NCBI GenBank assembly: GCA_937928335.1
Contig: CALFWN010000047.1
Location: 1-6,115 of the forward strand
Reading direction: 5' to 3'
From: an uncultured Litoreibacter sp.
Lineage (GTDB): Bacteria; Pseudomonadota; Alphaproteobacteria; Rhodobacterales; Rhodobacteraceae
Length of the DNA stretch: 6,115 bases
In this document: positions 1 through 6,043 of the stretch, one piece after another
Layout of the letters: every line of letters starts with the position of its first letter
Numbering within the stretch: the first letter of the stretch is position 1
Translations under genes and position numbers: made by a program
The notes under the pieces: model-generated
The model's database searches: none
Told to the model about the DNA's origin: nothing
The model's input: the letters and a program-made list of their open reading frames with translations, nothing else

Positions 1-29
1 ACCCGGCGCAACCCGCGCCTCACCTGTCA

Positions 30-47
30 TCCCCGTGCAAACGGGGA
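30..47. repeat. REP-like hairpin with GCAA tetraloop upstream of acs
   Basis: TCCCCGT (30-36) and ACGGGGA (41-47) are perfect reverse complements around GCAA, a GNRA-class tetraloop, giving a 7-bp GC-rich stem. No T-tract follows on either strand, so it is not a canonical intrinsic terminator. The surrounding pattern GTCATCCCCG...CGGGGACCC resembles the short GTCATyCC...GGrATCC palindromes scattered between genes in many proteobacteria, so a REP-type dispersed repeat is the best guess. It could instead be the 3'-end hairpin of an upstream gene outside the window or part of the acs leader. The stem is seen directly; the repeat identity is inference. Confidence 0.5.
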
Positions 48-84
48 CCCCGACATCACAAGAACCGACCTTAGGGGACACCCA

Positions 85-2034
85 ATGACCGAGAAAACCT
101 ACGCACCTTCCGGGGAGTTTGCAGCCAACGCACATGCCGACAAGGCAACCTATGACAAGATGTATGCCGACAGCATCAACGACCCCGCCGCCTTCTGGGG
201 GGAACATGGCAAGCGCATCGACTGGATCAAGCCTTACACGAAGGTCAAAGACACCACCTTTGAGCATGGCAAGGTGGACATCAAATGGTACGAGGACGGC
301 ACCCTGAACGTGTCGGCCAACTGCATCGACCGCCATCTGGCGACCCGTGGCGACCAAACGGCGATCATCTGGGAGCCCGACAGCCCCACTGACGCAGCAC
401 TCCACATCACCTATAACGAGCTGCACGCCCGCACCTGCAAATTCGCCAATGTGCTGAAGGCAATGGGCGTGGGCAAAGGGGACCGGGTGGTCATCTACAT
501 GCCAATGATCCCCGAGGCCGCTGTCGCCATGCTCGCCTGCACCCGCATCGGGGCGATTCACTCCATCGTCTTCGCGGGTTTCTCCGCCGACGCACTCGCC
601 GCCCGCGTCAACGGCTCGCAGGCCAAGGTGGTCATCACCGCCGACGAGGCCCCGCGCGGCGGCAAGAACACGCCCCTGAAAGTGAACTGCGACAAGGCGT
701 TTGAGGGCGTAAATCACGACGCCCAAATGCTGGTCGTCCGGCGCACCGGCGGCGACGTCACCATGACCGCAGATCGCGACCACTGGCTGCACGAGATGGA
801 GGCAAACGTCCCGGCCGACTGCCCTCCGCAAGAAATGGGCGCCGAAGACCCGCTCTTCATCCTCTACACCTCAGGCTCGACAGGTATGCCCAAAGGCGTG
901 GTCCACACCACCGGCGGCTACATCGTCTACGCCTCCATGACGCATCAATACACGTTCGACTACCATGACGGTGACATCTTCTGGTGCACCGCCGATGTGG
1001 GCTGGGTCACGGGCCATAGCTATATCGTCTACGGGCCGCTCGCCAACGGGGCCACCACCTTGATGTTCGAGGGCGTGCCGACCTATCCCGACGCGGGCCG
1101 CTTCTGGGCCGTCTGCGAGAAACATAAGGTCAACCAATTCTACACCGCGCCAACCGCCATCCGCGCGCTGATGGGTCAGGGCGACAGCTTCGTGGAGCCT
1201 TACGACCTGTCCTCCCTGAAACTGCTCGGCACTGTCGGCGAGCCGATCAACCCCGAGGCGTGGAACTGGTATAATGACGTGGTCGGCAAAGGCACCTGCC
1301 CCATCGTCGATACATGGTGGCAGACGGAAACCGGCGGCCACCTGCTGACACCCTTGCCCGGTGCCACCACCACCAAGCCCGGCTCCGCCACCACGCCGTT
1401 TTTCGGCATCAAGCCGGTCATTCTGGAACCCACAACGGGCGAGGAAATCACCAGCACCGAGGCCGAGGGCGTCCTTTGCATCAAGGACAGCTGGCCCGCG
1501 CAGATGCGCACGGTGTTTGGCGATCATGAGCGCTTCATGAAAACCTATTTCGACGATTACAAAGGCTATTACTTCACCGGCGATGGCTGCAAACGCGACG
1601 CGGACGGGTATTACTGGATCACCGGCCGGGTCGATGACGTCATCAACGTCTCGGGCCACCGCATGGGCACGGCAGAGGTCGAATCCTCGCTGGTGGCCCA
1701 CCCAAAGGTCTCCGAAAGCGCCGTGGTCGGCTACCCGCATGACATCAAGGGTCAGGGCATCTACGCCTATGTCACCCTGATGGGCGGGGAGGAGCCGTCC
1801 GAGGAGCTGCGCAAGGAACTTGAGGTCTGGGTCCGCAAGGATATCGGCCCCATCGCCAAGCCCGACCTGATCCAATGGGCTCCGGGCCTGCCGAAAACCC
1901 GCTCTGGCAAGATCATGCGCCGCATCCTGCGCAAGATCGCAGAGGATGATTTCAGTGCCCTTGGCGATACCTCCACCCTGGCCGATCCAAGCGTGGTCGA
2001 TGATCTGATCGAGAACCGGATGAATCGCGGCTGA
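85..2034 (+). CDS. acs: acetyl-CoA synthetase (acetate--CoA ligase, AMP-forming)
   Basis: This cytosolic enzyme activates acetate with ATP to acetyl-AMP and then forms acetyl-CoA, feeding the TCA cycle, glyoxylate or ethylmalonyl-CoA routes and lipid synthesis. The 649 residues match the usual Acs length of about 650. The nucleotide-binding loop [11 protein letters not shown] is at 261-271. [10 protein letters not shown] is at 409-418, with the tryptophan that narrows the acyl pocket to acetate. The hinge motif GRVDD is at 514-518, with SGHR ending at R526. R584 and the C-terminal PKTRSGK, ending at K609, are also present. D517, R526, R584 and K609 have the same numbers as in Salmonella Acs, where K609 is the acetylation site that switches the enzyme off. 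AGGGG (73-77) lies 7 nt before the ATG and supports this start. Propionyl-CoA synthetase (PrpE) is the main alternative, but the WW motif and length favour Acs. It probably forms its own transcription unit; no clear promoter is visible in the 84 bases upstream. Confidence 0.97.
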   Translation: MTEKTYAPSGEFAANAHADKATYDKMYADSINDPAAFWGEHGKRIDWIKPYTKVKDTTFEHGKVDIKWYEDGTLNVSANCIDRHLATRGDQTAIIWEPDSPTDAALHITYNELHARTCKFANVLKAMGVGKGDRVVIYMPMIPEAAVAMLACTRIGAIHSIVFAGFSADALAARVNGSQAKVVITADEAPRGGKNTPLKVNCDKAFEGVNHDAQMLVVRRTGGDVTMTADRDHWLHEMEANVPADCPPQEMGAEDPLFILYTSGSTGMPKGVVHTTGGYIVYASMTHQYTFDYHDGDIFWCTADVGWVTGHSYIVYGPLANGATTLMFEGVPTYPDAGRFWAVCEKHKVNQFYTAPTAIRALMGQGDSFVEPYDLSSLKLLGTVGEPINPEAWNWYNDVVGKGTCPIVDTWWQTETGGHLLTPLPGATTTKPGSATTPFFGIKPVILEPTTGEEITSTEAEGVLCIKDSWPAQMRTVFGDHERFMKTYFDDYKGYYFTGDGCKRDADGYYWITGRVDDVINVSGHRMGTAEVESSLVAHPKVSESAVVGYPHDIKGQGIYAYVTLMGGEEPSEELRKELEVWVRKDIGPIAKPDLIQWAPGLPKTRSGKIMRRILRKIAEDDFSALGDTSTLADPSVVDDLIENRMNRG

Positions 2035-2061
2035 ACTCGCGGCTGAACTCGGGGCTGATTT
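2026..2061 (+). repeat. 12-nt tandem repeat spanning the acs stop codon
   Basis: CGCGGCTGAACT occurs twice without change (2026-2037 and 2038-2049), followed by a degenerate third unit, CGGGGCTGATTT (2050-2061). Because the period is four codons, the acs stop TGA (2032-2034) recurs in frame at 2044 and 2056, and TAG follows in frame at 2062. It looks like a slippage duplication that is harmless because it lies at and beyond the stop. Confidence 0.85.
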
Positions 2062-2108
2062 TAGCCAAATCTTAAGCAACACCCCCGGCCCTGTTTACGC
2101 ATCCTTAA
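2061..2108 (+). promoter_or_regulatory. Two CtrA-box-like motifs upstream of the small hypothetical gene
   Basis: The CtrA cell-cycle response regulator of Alphaproteobacteria binds TTAA-N7-TTAA (often TTAA-N7-TTAAC). Here TTAG-N7-TTAA (2061-2075) and TTTA-N7-TTAA (2094-2108) each match seven of the eight defined positions. They lie 33 bp apart, about three helical turns, in the 126-bp spacer before the 2161 gene and on the correct side to control it. I cannot pick a convincing -10 element; CATCAT (2123-2128) is a weak candidate. The motifs are seen; CtrA binding is inference. Confidence 0.4.
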
Positions 2109-2116
2109 GGGCCGGG
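2084..2116 (+). other. 9-bp GC-rich stem-loop in the acs-downstream spacer
   Basis: CCCGGCCCT (2084-2092) pairs perfectly with AGGGCCGGG (2108-2116) around a 15-nt loop. No T-run follows on either strand, so it is not a textbook terminator, although it could end or stabilise the acs transcript. The loop coincides almost exactly with the second CtrA-like motif. The 3' arm contributes GGG to the GGGAGG Shine-Dalgarno-like sequence at 2114-2119, so folding in RNA could mask that site. Confidence 0.55.
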
Positions 2117-2126
2117 AGGCAGCATC

Positions 2127-2195
2127 ATGCGCGTGGGGGCCTCAAGACAAGAGGACCAAGATGCTTACAAACCAGATGATCGGTGCGACCCATAA
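2127..2195 (+). CDS. possible 22-residue upstream ORF or leader peptide
   Basis: ATG at 2127 is preceded by GGGAGG (2114-2119) at a 7-nt spacing, a better Shine-Dalgarno match than many real genes in this window have. It opens a 22-codon frame ending with TAA at 2193-2195. The predicted peptide is hydrophilic, beginning MRVGASRQED and ending DDRCDP. It runs in another frame across the start of the 2161 gene and overlaps it by 35 nt, so its translation could interfere with or couple to that gene. Part of its ribosome site lies in the 3' arm of the 2084-2116 hairpin. There is no homology evidence, and the site could be chance. Conservation in related genomes would decide. Confidence 0.2.
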   Translation: MRVGASRQEDQDAYKPDDRCDP

Positions 2196-2469
2196 TGTGG
2201 GCGTCCACACTCCGCGTAGCTCCGTGCCGGAACCGCCCACGGCAGCCCCTATCCCGTCCCAGACATCGCAGCGCCCCGCCACGGACCAGATCAGCGCGCG
2301 CGCCGTCACACCCGATACGAGGGCAGAGCAAACGGAAACAGCCTTCGCCGACCGCCCCCCGCTGCAAACGCCGAAACGCGCAGAGATGCGGGTCGCGGTG
2401 ATCGATTCCATGCCCGATGTGGTCCCTGAAAGCATCTACAAAGCCAAAGTGACGGAGCCCGGCGCGTAA
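2161..2469 (+). CDS. hypothetical protein, proline-rich and probably disordered, 102 aa
   Basis: I do not recognise this family. The start is supported by AAGAGGA (2149-2155) 5 nt before the ATG, and codons strongly favour G or C in the third position, as in the neighbouring genes. The first 70 residues or so are rich in Pro, Thr, Ser, Ala and Gln, with no cysteine, no transmembrane segment and no clear signal peptide, which suggests disorder. The most structured-looking part is residues 73-102, containing RVAVIDSMPD and VVPESIYKAK; this would be the place to look for conservation. The gene sits between acs and accB, has its own spacer on each side, and lies downstream of two CtrA-like motifs, so it may be a CtrA-regulated accessory protein (inference). 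Antisense frames over the same bases lack a well-placed ribosome binding site. Confidence 0.65.
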   Translation: MLTNQMIGATHNVGVHTPRSSVPEPPTAAPIPSQTSQRPATDQISARAVTPDTRAEQTETAFADRPPLQTPKRAEMRVAVIDSMPDVVPESIYKAKVTEPGA

Positions 2470-2510
2470 ACAGCCCCCAATTCCGGGGAAACAAGCACGA
2501 CATTGCTCAC

Positions 2511-2539
2511 TTTTCACCTCCTCTCGCTTGCCCTATAAG
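2511..2539 (+). promoter_or_regulatory. probable sigma-70 type promoter for accBC
   Basis: TTTTCA (2511-2516, 4 of 6 against TTGACA) and TATAAG (2534-2539, 5 of 6 against TATAAT) are separated by 17 bp. Transcription would begin near 2546, giving a leader of about 52 nt before the accB ATG. CGCTT (2525-2529) and AAGCG (2537-2541) form an inverted repeat around the -10 element and could be an operator or chance. Spacing and -10 quality are good and the -35 is modest. Confidence 0.45.
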
Positions 2540-2555
2540 CGTTTGCAATGACAGA

Positions 2556-2598
2556 TCCCGGGTCACCGGGACGCGGTAAGGGTGAGGAGTATTCCCGG
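2556..2598 (+). promoter_or_regulatory. accB leader with two mutually exclusive hairpins
   Basis: TCCCGG occurs at 2556-2561 and again at 2593-2598, directly before the accB ATG. A single complement, CCGGGA (2566-2571), lies between them. It can pair upstream as a 6-bp stem with loop GTCA, or downstream as a stem that places the Shine-Dalgarno GAGGAG (2584-2589) in a 21-nt loop and the stem against the start codon. The short upstream hairpin should be the stronger and would leave the ribosome site free. The complementarity is seen; a translational switch is inference. Confidence 0.35.
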
Positions 2599-3102
2599 AT
2601 GGCAAAGACGCCACATGACAGCGACGTCGCCTTCATCAAGGCACTTGCAGAGCTTTTGAACGAAAACGACCTGACAGAGCTGCGCGTCAAACGCGAATAC
2701 AGCACCGATGACAGCCTCGACGTGCGCGTCTCGAAGGGCGGCAATGCCGTCCAGGCGGTTCTTGCAGCCCCCGCTGCGGCCCCGGCAGCACCCGCGCCTG
2801 CCGCCGCCGCACCCGCTGCGGCCCCGGCGCCAGCCCCCGCAGCCAGCACAGATGATCCCGCCCAGCATCCCGGCGCGGTGACCTCACCGATGGTCGGCAC
2901 CTGCTACCTGCAGGCAGAACCCGGCACACCCGCCTTTGTGTCCCAAGGCGACAAGGTCAAAGAAGGTGACACCATCCTGATCATCGAAGCGATGAAAACC
3001 ATGAACCAAATCCCCGCGCCCAAATCCGGCACGGTGAAGCGCATCCTCGTCGAAGACGGCTCGCCGGTAGAATTTGGCGCGCCCCTGATGATTATCGAAT
3101 AA
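2599..3102 (+). CDS. accB: biotin carboxyl carrier protein of acetyl-CoA carboxylase
   Basis: AccB carries biotin between biotin carboxylase (AccC) and the carboxyltransferase (AccA/AccD) in the committed step of fatty acid synthesis. The 167 residues show three parts: an N-terminal AccC-interacting region (about 1-50), an Ala/Pro linker (about 53-83) and a biotinyl domain (about 92-167). The motif EAMKTMN (130-136) holds the biotinylated lysine K133. I start at 2599 because AGGAG (2585-2589) lies 9 nt upstream and the conserved N-terminus begins here. An in-frame ATG at 2548 would add 17 atypical residues and would coincide almost exactly with the predicted transcription start. The stop codon is 3 nt before accC, so the two form one operon. 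In E. coli, AccB represses its own operon; whether that holds here is unknown. Confidence 0.96.
   Translation: MAKTPHDSDVAFIKALAELLNENDLTELRVKREYSTDDSLDVRVSKGGNAVQAVLAAPAAAPAAPAPAAAAPAAAPAPAPAASTDDPAQHPGAVTSPMVGTCYLQAEPGTPAFVSQGDKVKEGDTILIIEAMKTMNQIPAPKSGTVKRILVEDGSPVEFGAPLMIIE
2770..2828 (+). repeat. 17-nt direct repeat inside the accB Ala/Pro linker
   Basis: CCCGCTGCGGCCCCGGC is found at 2770-2786 and again, unchanged, at 2812-2828, 42 nt (14 codons) apart. It encodes part of the alanine-proline hinge of AccB. Because the offset is a whole number of codons, slippage or recombination between copies would shorten or lengthen the linker without a frameshift. Confidence 0.8.
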
Positions 3103-3105
3103 GCC

Positions 3106-4445
<1,340 letters not shown>

Positions 4446-4449
<4 letters not shown>

Positions 4450-4460
4450 CAAATGGTTAG
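4446..4460. promoter_or_regulatory. third CtrA-box-like motif, overlapping the accC stop
   Basis: TTAA-N7-TTAG begins within the accC stop codon and matches seven of eight defined CtrA positions. On the minus strand it reads CTAACCAT followed by TTGTTAA, close to the TTAACCAT form of the CtrA half-site. It lies 61 bp before the aat start. The motif is seen; binding is inference, and overlap with a stop codon supplies TTAA partly by constraint. Confidence 0.3.
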
Positions 4461-4475
4461 GATCAGGGGCACAGA

Positions 4476-4531
4476 TTTTTGTCCCAAATTGGGGAATCGC
4501 CCTAAAGGTTTTGTCCCAAAATGTCCCAAAA
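4476..4531 (+). repeat. TGTCCCAAA repeat cluster around the aat start codon
   Basis: TTTTGTCCCAAA occurs at 4477-4488 and again at 4509-4520, 32 nt apart. A perfect 10-nt tandem duplication, TGTCCCAAAA, occupies 4512-4521 and 4522-4531. The aat ATG (4521-4523) is formed exactly at the duplication junction. The first copy is also part of a small inverted repeat, CCCAA-A-TTGGG (4483-4493). Possible roles are an operator for an unknown regulator or an RNA element at the ribosome site. Confidence 0.85.
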
Positions 4532-5144
4532 CCTCTCATCTGAGCTGATCCTGACCGCCTATGCCGGTGGCATCTTCCCGATGTCAGAAGCACGCGATGA
4601 TGACGACCTCTTCTGGGTCGACCCGGAACGGCGTGGCGTGATCAAACTCGACGATTTTCACATCTCAAGGTCCTTACGCAAAACCATCCTGCGCGAACCC
4701 TATGACATCCGCATCAACACCGATTTCGCAGCTGTGGTTGAGGGCTGTGCCAGCCGTGAGGAGACCTGGATAAACGATGAAATATTCAGCATTTATATGA
4801 ACTTGCACCATGAGGGTCATGCGCATTCCGTAGAGGTTTGGGACAAAACAGAACTGGTCGGCGGTGTTTACGGCGTGACCCTGCAGGCCGCCTATTTCGG
4901 GGAAAGCATGTTCTCCAACCGTCCCGATACTTCGAAAATCGCGCTGGCCTATCTGGTGTCCCGCCTCAAAGCCGGAGGCTTCCTGCTCTTCGACACCCAA
5001 TTCATCACACCTCACCTAAGCTCTTTAGGCGCAACAGAAATTTCGCGAACTAGTTACCACCAAGCCCTTCAGGCCGCGCTAAAGGTCGAGGCGAACTTTC
5101 ACCAGCAACCACAGCCGGTGTCCGCTCATCAAGTTTGCACCTAA
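4521..5144 (+). CDS. aat: leucyl/phenylalanyl-tRNA--protein transferase
   Basis: Aat is a cytosolic N-end-rule enzyme that transfers Leu or Phe from aminoacyl-tRNA to proteins with N-terminal Arg or Lys, marking them for ClpS/ClpAP. Family motifs in the 207 residues are AYAGGIFPM (13-21), FWVDPERRGV (31-40), FHISRSLRKTI (46-56), a TWI segment (82-84), HSVEVW (102-107), LVGGVYGV (112-119), FGESMFSNRPDTSKIALA (126-143) and DTQFITPHLSSLGATEISR (158-176). The length suits the shorter alphaproteobacterial form; E. coli Aat has 234 residues. The likely Shine-Dalgarno, AAAGG (4504-4508), is 12 nt from the ATG, longer than usual. The start lies in a repeat cluster. The gene follows accC by 71 nt with no clear terminator, so read-through from accBC is likely. 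Its last 95 bases overlap the convergent DUF2155 gene. Confidence 0.94.
   Translation: MSQNLSSELILTAYAGGIFPMSEARDDDDLFWVDPERRGVIKLDDFHISRSLRKTILREPYDIRINTDFAAVVEGCASREETWINDEIFSIYMNLHHEGHAHSVEVWDKTELVGGVYGVTLQAAYFGESMFSNRPDTSKIALAYLVSRLKAGGFLLFDTQFITPHLSSLGATEISRTSYHQALQAALKVEANFHQQPQPVSAHQVCT
4832..4849. repeat. inverted copy, inside aat, of the aat start-region repeat
   Basis: Bases 4837-4849 are the exact reverse complement of 4508-4520 (13 nt, just before the aat ATG). The adjoining 4832-4836 are the reverse complement of CCTCT (4532-4536) on the other side of the duplicated unit. The inverted copy therefore matches the whole start region apart from the extra duplicated bases. The two arms are about 310 nt apart. 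The copy encodes part of the conserved VEVWDKTE segment of Aat. Confidence 0.8.
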
Positions 5145-5577
5145 GCGCCCAGACATCATAGCGCGGATGGTCCAGAGCGCTCAGCGCCGGGCTTGATGCA
5201 ACCATCCAACCCTGAAACACAGTCTTGTCTAACCCATTGTCTACAATGGTTAATTGCACATAGGCATCGCCGTTCGGGTTGTTCCGAGGGTAGCGGCAAT
5301 CATGCATGATGATCTCCAGCCGCCCAAACTCCAGCGGCACAAGGCGGGTCATCTCGATGTCCTCGCTCTCCCCCGACAGCTTGTCGAGCCCCCGCAGCAC
5401 CGCCGCCTCCGCCGATGTCACCTCCGCCCGTACCTTCGTCGTGACATTCTTCGCAGTCCCCGGCCGCCTGCCATCATTGCCAAGCCGAATGGTGGTGTTG
5501 TCACCCTGAATGGTAACCTGAGCAGAAAGAGGTAAAGCGCTGATAAGGCAGCACAAAATGCCAAAGAGCAGTCTCAC
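5050..5577 (-). CDS. secreted DUF2155 domain-containing protein
   Basis: The molecular function of this family is unknown to me. The 175 residues begin with a Sec signal peptide: a hydrophobic stretch at about 3-17 and a likely signal peptidase I site after A19 (PLSA-Q). The mature protein should be periplasmic. The DUF2155 core spans about 55-147, with GRLEIIMHDCRY (85-96), a QGWMVASSPALSALDHPRYD stretch (122-141) and DVWALRC (141-147); C94 and C147 may form a disulfide. The start is GTG, overlapping the mlaD stop as GTGA, so translation is probably coupled to mlaD. The 28 residues after C147 are Pro/Arg/Gly-rich and lie entirely antisense to aat. Beside NDUFA12 and mlaD the gene keeps what I recall as a common alphaproteobacterial arrangement, which suggests an envelope role or one linked to respiration (inference). 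Confidence 0.85.
   Translation of the reverse strand: MRLLFGILCCLISALPLSAQVTIQGDNTTIRLGNDGRRPGTAKNVTTKVRAEVTSAEAAVLRGLDKLSGESEDIEMTRLVPLEFGRLEIIMHDCRYPRNNPNGDAYVQLTIVDNGLDKTVFQGWMVASSPALSALDHPRYDVWALRCKLDERTPAVVAGESSPRPLARPEGLGGN
5230..5252. repeat. intragenic inverted repeat in DUF2155 containing TTAACCAT
   Basis: CCATTG (5234-5239) and CAATGG (5244-5249) form a 6-bp stem with a 4-nt loop. Three more A-T pairs are possible past one bulged C. The minus strand at 5246-5253 reads TTAACCAT, identical to the CtrA half-site form, but it lies inside coding sequence for TIVDNGL and no second half-site follows at the right spacing. No T-run follows that would make it a terminator for aat. Confidence 0.6.
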
Positions 5578-6023
5578 TCGTCACTGCCCGATACGAATTT
5601 CAACAGCAGGCTGACAAGGCTGACAGAGCTTTGCGTATCCTCAATCTCCCCTCCGGGATCAAGATTGAATGGCGAGCCACCGGGGATGATCTCGACGAAA
5701 CTTCCGCCCAACAGCCCTTCCGAAGAGATCGAGATCGCACTGTCATCGGGGATCTCGATATCGTTTCTCACCGTAAACACCGTATCCGCGCGAAACGTCT
5801 CCGCATTCAGATCAAGCCCGGTCACCGTCCCGACCTTCACGCCCGCCAGACGCACATCGGTTCCCACGGACACCCCCTCGGCGGAACGGAAGCTGGCCGA
5901 CAAAGCATAGCTGTCGGTGGATTGCGCCGCGAAACCGGTCTGACCGGCCGCGTAGAAAACGAAAGCCGCAGCCACGCCGATTACCGCGGTTCCAACAAGA
6001 ATTTCTGTTGTATTTTCAGCCAT
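5574..6023 (-). CDS. mlaD: outer-membrane lipid asymmetry protein MlaD (MCE domain)
   Basis: MlaD is the inner-membrane-anchored, periplasmic lipid-binding subunit of the MlaFEDB ABC transporter, which moves phospholipids between the inner membrane and periplasmic MlaC. The 149 residues show an N-terminal membrane anchor (about 8-28) and a single MCE domain (about 38-116), with GVKVGTVTGLDL (61-72) and SEGLLGGSFVEIIPGG (101-116). A hydrophobic C-terminal helix, SLVSLLLKFV (135-144), is of the kind that lines the central pore in MlaD hexamers. I start at the ATG at 6023 because AAGGGG (6032-6037) lies 8 nt upstream. A GTG at 6062 would add 13 basic residues and overlap the upstream gene. The gap to the NDUFA12 stop is 20 nt, and the stop overlaps the DUF2155 GTG. 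The transporter partners mlaE and mlaF are not in this window. Confidence 0.92.
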   Translation of the reverse strand: MAENTTEILVGTAVIGVAAAFVFYAAGQTGFAAQSTDSYALSASFRSAEGVSVGTDVRLAGVKVGTVTGLDLNAETFRADTVFTVRNDIEIPDDSAISISSEGLLGGSFVEIIPGGSPFNLDPGGEIEDTQSSVSLVSLLLKFVSGSDE

Positions 6024-6043
6024 TTGATCCGCCCCTTGGCGTT

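Noticed and set aside
85..2034. Propionyl-CoA synthetase (PrpE) instead of Acs
   Set aside because: Length, the [10 protein letters not shown] motif and residue numbering identical to Salmonella Acs at D517, R526, R584 and K609 favour acetyl-CoA synthetase.
871..2082. 403-codon open frame on the minus strand opposite acs
   Set aside because: It is the antisense shadow of acs, with compositionally biased, motif-free translation.
2474..2488. CCCC...GGGG mini-hairpin after the small gene as a terminator
   Set aside because: The stem is only 4 bp with no following T-tract, too weak to call.
2125..2517. 130-codon minus-strand frame opposite the small hypothetical gene
   Set aside because: Its GTG start directly abuts a GAGGAG with no spacing, the product is Cys/Arg/Gly-rich and unlike a protein, and the plus-strand frame has a properly spaced ribosome site.
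2548..2598. Upstream in-frame ATG that would extend AccB by 17 residues
   Set aside because: It lies almost on the predicted transcription start, has no Shine-Dalgarno, and precedes a strong AGGAG placed for the 2599 ATG where the conserved AccB N-terminus begins. A leaderless transcript remains a remote possibility.
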